Of a stretch of 31,089 nt of DNA, positions 26,188 through 31,089 are shown piece by piece. A model generated the notes under the pieces. That model saw nothing but the letters and a program-made list of their open reading frames with translations, had not been told where the DNA came from and made no database searches. Position 1 is the stretch's first letter; each line of letters begins with the position of its first letter. Source of the DNA: Bacteroidales bacterium UBA5219 (GTDB lineage Bacteria > Bacteroidota > Bacteroidia > Bacteroidales > ML635J-15); assembly GCA_002412425.1 (NCBI GenBank), contig DHVB01000036.1, forward strand, positions 1 through 31,089, read 5' to 3'. A program made the position numbers and the translations under genes.

Positions 26188-29100
26188 ATGAAAAAACTTA
26201 GTTACATATTAGTTTTACTTTTTTCAACCATTAACTTGTTCTCGCAATCATTGGTAAGTTTACAAGAAGGCAGGACAAATGCAACAATTATTTCAAACAC
26301 TCAATATTCTTTGAGCTTTACTAGTTCTTTATCTGGTTTTGATATTTTGGGCGTGAAAGCAAAAGATGGTGAGTATATTAGAATTGTTGTTCCAGAGTAT
26401 TATCCTGACAAAAATGTCTCTAATCCAGAATTACCAGTAATGACAAGGCTTATAGAGGTTCCTTTAGATGCTGAGTTTGAAGTTAGAATAAAAAGTTTTG
26501 ATGAGCAGATTGTAAACTTAAATGAATATGGTATAGATTTACAAATATTGCCAAATCAACCAAGTGTATCAAAGTCTGCCGATTATGACAAACTTCCATT
26601 TTATAAAAATTCAAGCATTTACGAAGATAAAGAGTTTTACGAAACACAACCTGTAAGTGTTGAATTACTGAGTAAAATGCGTGGAATACAAATTGCTCAA
26701 ATTAGAGTTAGTCCGTTTTCTTATGATATAGAAAGCAATACTTTGATTATTAAAAATAATATTGAAGCAGAAATTATTTATAAAAATGCAGATTTTAAAA
26801 AGACTGCACAGCTAAAAGCTGATAAATATTCTCCTGCATTTGGTTCTGCATATAATAGTTTGTGGAATTTTAAAGCACCTGCAACCAAAGGAGCAATTGA
26901 TCGCTATCCAATAAAATATGTAATTGTTAGTGATAGAATGTTTGAAGCAGCTCTTAATTCATTTATTAAGTGGAAAACTAAAAAAGGTTTTTATGTTACT
27001 GTTGCATATACCGATGAAATAGGAACAACTGCTACAGCTATAAAAGCATACTTACAAGGTTTATATAACGCAGGTACAGCCGAAGACCCAGCACCTACTT
27101 ATGTCCTTTTTGTTGGTGATGTTGCACAAGTACCTTATTCAAAACAAGTTGCTGGTAGTGGCTGGTGGGACGAAGGGCATGTTACAGATATGTATTATTG
27201 CGAGTACGATGGTGGAACTGATTATATCCCAGAAGTTTATTTTGGAAGATTTTCGGCAAGTACTGTTGCACATCTAGCTCCTCAAATAGAAAAAACCTTA
27301 ATGTTTGAACAATACACTTTTCCAGATCCAAGTTACTTAGGCGAAGCAGTATTGGTTGCTGGTGATGATAATTCTTGGGCATCAACTCATGCAAACGGAC
27401 AAGTTAATTATGCACATAACTACTACTTTAATGCAGACCATGGAGTTACAACTTTGCACAAATATCTTTACCCTCAATCATCGCAATTAGCAGCAGAAAT
27501 AAGAAGCAAACTTGGGCAAGGTGTTGGCTACGCTAACTATAGTGCACACTGCGACTATGATGGTTGGGCAAACCCTTCGTTTACCATTTCTCATATTCCT
27601 TCATTAAACAATGAAGATAAATACTTTTTTAGTGTTGGTAACTGCTGTTTGTCAAATAAATTTGAAAGCGAATGTTTTGGTGAAGCACTTGTGAGAGCAA
27701 ATAAAAAAGGAGCTGTAGCTCATATTGGAGGCTCAAATAGCACTTTGTGGGACGAAGACTTTTATTGGTCTGTAGGATTAACTTCAACAATTACTGCTAA
27801 TGTAACTTACGAAGAATCTAGTCAAGGAGCTTATGATCATTTGTTTCACGATAGAGGCGAAGAACCTTATCCAAGTGCTTACGAAATGATTTATGCAGGA
27901 AATATGGCAGTAGAGGCATCGACTTCAGCTAATAAAAAATACTATTGGGAAATTTACCACGTAATGGGCGATCCTTCTTTAATGCCTTATGTTGGTGTGC
28001 CAGAACAAATTCAAGCTACATACTTATCGGTTATGCAAATAGGAATGAGTTCATTAACTGTTAATACAGAAGAAAATGCTTATGTGGCTTTAAGTAATAA
28101 TGGAGTGTTACTTGATGCAGTTTTAGCAAACTCATCTGGCATAGCTGTTTTAAATTTTGAAACATTAACTAGTACTGGAAATCTTGATATTGTAATTACA
28201 AAACAATTTAGAGCTCCATTAATTGAACAAATAATGGTTATACCAAGCGATAATGATTATGATGCAATGCTTAGCTCAATTATCGCACCTCAAAGTCAAA
28301 TTCATATAAATAATGCAAGCCTTGTTCCTTCTATAGAAATTATGAATCTTGGATTGCTTAATTTAACTTTTGTTAATGTTGGATATATTTTAGATGAACA
28401 AGCACCAGTTACGTTAAATTGGACAGGTAATTTAGCACAGTTAGAAACAGCTATTGTCAATTTTCCTGAAATTACACTTACTAGTGGTAATCATACTTTT
28501 ACTGCTTTTGTTAGTGAGCCAAATGAACAAACCGATCAATATCCAGCAAATGACCAAAAAACTCAAAATGTTTTAGTTTATTCTGGAAATGTGAAAATAG
28601 AATCTATACAAAGCCCTGAAGACAAAATTTGTAACACATCTTTACTAAGTCCAAAAGTAACAATTAAAAATATGGATAACGAACCTCTAAGTTCTTGTGT
28701 AGTTTCTTATGTTTGTGGCGGAATTACCGATGAGTTTACATGGTCAGGAAATCTTGCTCAAAATGAAACAACGCAAATTACTTTCCCTGAAAATAGTTTC
28801 CCAGATGGAAATAATACTATTACTTTTACTATAGAAACTGTGAATGGAGGAGGCAATTCTGCTAATTTTGGAGCTAGTTTAGAAAAAAACTTTAAAGTCA
28901 TAAGTGTCGCAAATACAATAGTGTTTGATATCACAAGTGATTATTTCCCTTCACATAATGCTTGGAGTTTAACACATAACGAAACATCTGAACTTATTTA
29001 TTCAGAAAGTTTATCTAATGCAAATGAACATCATATTACAGAATTGTGCTTAGGAGATGGCTGTTATACTTTTGAAATTACCGATAGTAATGGTGATGGA

Positions 29101-29487
29101 ATGAATGGATGGTTTTTGTTACCAGATAAAGGTAGCGTTAAAATTACTAATTCAACAACTTCTGAAGTTTTATGGGAATATACTAGCAGTGGAAACTGGA
29201 CTAGTAAAACTTTTGAATTCTGTTTAGATTTAACACATGCAGCAACTCGAATGATAAGTTTGAATGTTTTCCCAAATCCAAGTACAGGAATTGTTAATGT
29301 CGAAAGCACATATGGAATCTCAAATATTTGTGTTTATAATAATTTTGGACAAATTGTAGAAAATAAAAACTATAAAGGGCAAAATATTATTGAAATGGAT
29401 TTACAAAGTCTGCCAAATGGAGTTTATATTATGAAAATAACTGATAATACGGAAGTTACTTTTAAGAAAATAGTTTTAAATAAATAA
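26188..29487 (+). CDS. Gingipain-like C25 cysteine peptidase with T9SS type A sorting domain
   Basis: I choose the ATG at 26188 (1099 residues) because it starts a clean signal peptide (MKKLSYILVLLFSTINLFSQ). An in-frame ATG at 26140 would only add 16 residues before it. A C25 propeptide-like region runs to about 230 (VPEYYPDKNVSNPELPVMTR). Lys234 in ATKGAIDRYPIKY is a likely activation site. The catalytic domain has YVLFVGDVAQVPY, His454 in NYSAHCDYDGW and Cys487 in SVGNCCLSNKF, aligned with gingipain His and Cys. Two CARDB/Ig-like beta domains follow (GNLAQLETAIVNFPEI; GNLAQNETTQITFPEN), then a GCYTF/DSNGDGMNGW beta domain, and a T9SS tail from about 1022 (LNVFPNPSTG) to VLNK. It is likely secreted and surface attached. 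The cleavage specificity is not evident from sequence. Confidence 0.93.
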   Translation: MKKLSYILVLLFSTINLFSQSLVSLQEGRTNATIISNTQYSLSFTSSLSGFDILGVKAKDGEYIRIVVPEYYPDKNVSNPELPVMTRLIEVPLDAEFEVRIKSFDEQIVNLNEYGIDLQILPNQPSVSKSADYDKLPFYKNSSIYEDKEFYETQPVSVELLSKMRGIQIAQIRVSPFSYDIESNTLIIKNNIEAEIIYKNADFKKTAQLKADKYSPAFGSAYNSLWNFKAPATKGAIDRYPIKYVIVSDRMFEAALNSFIKWKTKKGFYVTVAYTDEIGTTATAIKAYLQGLYNAGTAEDPAPTYVLFVGDVAQVPYSKQVAGSGWWDEGHVTDMYYCEYDGGTDYIPEVYFGRFSASTVAHLAPQIEKTLMFEQYTFPDPSYLGEAVLVAGDDNSWASTHANGQVNYAHNYYFNADHGVTTLHKYLYPQSSQLAAEIRSKLGQGVGYANYSAHCDYDGWANPSFTISHIPSLNNEDKYFFSVGNCCLSNKFESECFGEALVRANKKGAVAHIGGSNSTLWDEDFYWSVGLTSTITANVTYEESSQGAYDHLFHDRGEEPYPSAYEMIYAGNMAVEASTSANKKYYWEIYHVMGDPSLMPYVGVPEQIQATYLSVMQIGMSSLTVNTEENAYVALSNNGVLLDAVLANSSGIAVLNFETLTSTGNLDIVITKQFRAPLIEQIMVIPSDNDYDAMLSSIIAPQSQIHINNASLVPSIEIMNLGLLNLTFVNVGYILDEQAPVTLNWTGNLAQLETAIVNFPEITLTSGNHTFTAFVSEPNEQTDQYPANDQKTQNVLVYSGNVKIESIQSPEDKICNTSLLSPKVTIKNMDNEPLSSCVVSYVCGGITDEFTWSGNLAQNETTQITFPENSFPDGNNTITFTIETVNGGGNSANFGASLEKNFKVISVANTIVFDITSDYFPSHNAWSLTHNETSELIYSESLSNANEHHITELCLGDGCYTFEITDSNGDGMNGWFLLPDKGSVKITNSTTSEVLWEYTSSGNWTSKTFEFCLDLTHAATRMISLNVFPNPSTGIVNVESTYGISNICVYNNFGQIVENKNYKGQNIIEMDLQSLPNGVYIMKITDNTEVTFKKIVLNK

Positions 29488-29509
29488 ACATTACTTTAAT
29501 ATAATTTTG

Positions 29510-29545
29510 CAAAAAGCCCGATTTTTAATTGGGCTTTTTGTATTT
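29510..29545 (+). terminator. Intrinsic terminator of the C25 peptidase gene
   Basis: CAAAAAGCCC (29510-29519) and GGGCTTTTTG (29531-29540) form a 10-bp perfect stem, extended by GAT/ATT pairing with one wobble. It ends in a T-rich run. Confidence 0.85.
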
Positions 29546-29568
29546 TATAAAAGAAATTACTAAATTTG
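29537..29568 (+). promoter_or_regulatory. Promoter of the zinc-ribbon gene, -33 box inside the upstream terminator
   Basis: TTTG (29537-29540), a 20-base spacer and TAAATTTG (29561-29568) match the Bacteroidota -33/-7 consensus. The -33 box is the end of the right arm of the preceding terminator stem. The start codon at 29586 leaves a leader of about 12 bases. Confidence 0.55.
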
Positions 29569-29585
29569 TGAAAAAAGCATAAGTA

Positions 29586-29945
29586 ATGAAAAAGATTTGT
29601 CCAGTTTGCAATCAAGAGTTTGAAGGAAGATCAGATAAAAAATTTTGTTGTGATCAATGCCGCAATACTTATAACAATAACAAGTATGCAGATTTTTCCA
29701 ATCAAACACGAAATATAAATCGAATTTTAAAAAGTAATAGGAAAATTTTATCCGATTTTTTTGCAAAAGGTGTAACAAAACTTAATAAAGAAAGGCTGTT
29801 GAAAGCTGGTTATAATTTTGATTATTTAACAAATATTTATACTACAAGAACAGGAAATACTTATCATTATTGCTACGACTTTGGAATTACAAATATTGAA
29901 GATAATTATTTTTTAATAGTTGAGAAAAAAGAATATATAGACTAA
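29586..29945 (+). CDS. Small zinc-ribbon protein, function unknown
   Basis: The 119-residue cytoplasmic protein opens with a zinc-ribbon, CPVC (C5, C8) and KKFCCDQCRNTY (C21/C22, C25), of the DUF2116/treble-clef type, followed by Asn/Lys-rich DNA- or RNA-contact-like helices. The rest (about 40-119) is a conserved helical part, NRILKSNRKILSDFF, then a beta hairpin that includes YLTNIYTTRTGNTYHYCYDFG. Proteins of this architecture are common and uncharacterised in Bacteroidota. Nucleic-acid binding is inferred from the zinc ribbon alone. It has its own promoter that overlaps the upstream terminator. Confidence 0.85.
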   Translation: MKKICPVCNQEFEGRSDKKFCCDQCRNTYNNNKYADFSNQTRNINRILKSNRKILSDFFAKGVTKLNKERLLKAGYNFDYLTNIYTTRTGNTYHYCYDFGITNIEDNYFLIVEKKEYID

Positions 29946-29997
29946 GTAAAAGTTATTTCCAAATAATATTTACTGCTTTTAAACAAAGTTCTAAGTT

Positions 29998-30027
29998 TTT
30001 GTTTATTAATTTAGAATATTAATTTTG
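29998..30027 (+). promoter_or_regulatory. Candidate promoter of the M17 aminopeptidase gene
   Basis: TTTG (29998-30001), an 18-base spacer and TAATTTTG (30020-30027), a full -7 match, about 20 bases before the ATG at 30049. The spacer is slightly short of the usual 19-20. Confidence 0.45.
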
Positions 30028-30048
30028 TAACAACTTAAATTTTAAATT

Positions 30049-31089
30049 ATGATACAATTAATTTCAAAACATAAAGAAAACGAAAATATCGTTTATATTA
30101 TCTCAAAAAAAACTCAGGTAAAAAAACTTGAATTAAGCAATGACGAGCAAATTTATGTACAAAAAATGTTCGATAATAAATCTGAATTAGTTCATTTGAA
30201 CTCTTTGAGTTTTTCAAAATTTGTAGTTTTAGCAAACGAAGAAAAGGAGATTAATTCTAGGACAGAAGCTTTGAGAAATTTGGCAAACAAGGTAGCCAAT
30301 ATTTTAAATGAACTTAAATATGAAAGCGTAAACATTATTGATTTTAGTGATAAATATTTGTTAGATTTTGCAGAGGCATTGTGTTTAAGCACATACTCGT
30401 TCAATAAATATTTTAAAAATAAAGAAGAAAAATCAAAAAGTTTGAAATCAATAAATATTATCAGTGATAAAATTTCTAAAAAAGAGGTTTTGCTAAAAAA
30501 TTCTTTATGTGCTGGAGTTTTTGTTGCTAGAGATATAATTAATGAGCCTGCTTCATTTATGACTGCTCAAAAACTTGGTAATGAAATTGTGGATTTGTCA
30601 AAAAAATATGGTTTTAAAGCTGAAGTTTTTGATAAAGCAAAAATCGAAAGTTTAAAAATGGGCGGACTTTTGGCAGTAAATCGTGGAAGTGTAGAACCAC
30701 CAACATTTTCGGTATTGAGTTATGAACCTAAAAATGCAGTAAATAAAGATTATATCGTTTTGGTTGGAAAAGGTTTAGTTTTTGATACTGGAGGAATTAA
30801 TTTGAAACCAAGTGGTTTTTTAGAAACAATGAAAAGCGATAAATCTGGTGCTGCTGCAGTAGTAGGAACTATTTCAGCAATAGCAAAAGCAAAATTGCCA
30901 ATTAAAATTATTGGTTTAATTCCATCTACCGACAACAGACCAGGAAATAATGCTTATGTGCCAGAAGATATAATTAAAATGTTTGATGGCACTACTGTAG
31001 AAGTTATGAATACTGATGCAGAAGGGCGACTAATTTTAGCCGATGCTTTAGCTTACGCAAAAAAATATAATCCCGAATTAGTTATTGAT
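30049..31089 (+). CDS. M17 leucyl aminopeptidase, cut by the right edge
   Basis: The first 347 codons of a metal-dependent aminopeptidase that removes N-terminal residues, usually Leu, from peptides in the cytoplasm. The N-terminal macro-like domain (to about 150) is diverged. The catalytic domain opens with ARDIINEPASFMTAQKL. The metal and active-site motifs are in order: VGKGLVFDTGGINLKPS (Lys and Asp ligands), KSDKSGAAAVVGT, and NTDAEGRLILADAL, which holds the M17 signature NTDAEGRL with its Asp and Glu ligands. There is no signal peptide. The frame is open to the last base; roughly the final 120-150 residues of a typical 470-500-residue enzyme are outside. Confidence 0.94.
   Translation, partial: MIQLISKHKENENIVYIISKKTQVKKLELSNDEQIYVQKMFDNKSELVHLNSLSFSKFVVLANEEKEINSRTEALRNLANKVANILNELKYESVNIIDFSDKYLLDFAEALCLSTYSFNKYFKNKEEKSKSLKSINIISDKISKKEVLLKNSLCAGVFVARDIINEPASFMTAQKLGNEIVDLSKKYGFKAEVFDKAKIESLKMGGLLAVNRGSVEPPTFSVLSYEPKNAVNKDYIVLVGKGLVFDTGGINLKPSGFLETMKSDKSGAAAVVGTISAIAKAKLPIKIIGLIPSTDNRPGNNAYVPEDIIKMFDGTTVEVMNTDAEGRLILADALAYAKKYNPELVID

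Overview
The window looks like a piece of a Bacteroidota (Bacteroidetes) chromosome. The DNA is strongly AT-rich. Several promoters carry the phylum-typical -7 box TAnnTTTG, and Shine-Dalgarno sequences are mostly absent. Two secreted proteins end in type IX secretion (T9SS) type A sorting domains. The housekeeping genes (Tex, KorAB, GlnRS, CoaD, FolB, RarA, type I asparaginase, M17 aminopeptidase) are intact. I see no tRNA, rRNA, insertion sequence, CRISPR array or prophage gene, and no gene-free stretch longer than about 300 bases.

Layout. (1) 1-10065, minus strand: a probable two-gene operon. A T9SS-tailed secreted protein (8416-10065) is followed by a giant open frame (1-8366, at least 2788 residues, cut by the left edge). 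The giant protein combines a signal peptide, an SpvB/TcB-type N-terminus, six DxNxDG (VCBS/FG-GAP) motifs, and YD/RHS repeats. It leaves the window inside the RHS core at an HLGS motif, so the variable C-terminal domain is not visible. (2) 10301-16466: asparaginase (minus), divergent from tex, which is followed by korA-korB (plus). (3) 16542-19328, minus: a lipoprotein built of about four SH3-like repeats, then three tandem, closely related small lipoproteins, each with its own promoter; two are clearly followed by a hairpin terminator. (4) 19498-21646, minus: glnS-coaD, overlapping by 8 bases. (5) 21755-31089, plus: folB; a small secreted protein followed at once by a secreted caspase-like (C14) protein; rarA; a gingipain-like C25 peptidase with a T9SS tail; a small zinc-ribbon protein; and an M17 leucyl aminopeptidase cut by the right edge.

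How the parts relate. KorA/KorB form one 2-oxoacid:ferredoxin oxidoreductase. The surface and secreted proteins (SpvB/RHS protein, T9SS cargo, lipoproteins, C14 and C25 peptidases) form an envelope layer interspersed with housekeeping genes. The most unusual items are the SpvB-RHS giant with its T9SS-cargo partner, the mosaic lipoprotein triplet, the repeat-built lipoprotein, and the small-protein/caspase pair separated by a terminator that leaves no room for a second promoter. Three plus-strand terminators sit very close to the next start codon; in one case a clean -33 element lies inside the terminator. None of these proves a new system. They are the places I would look first.
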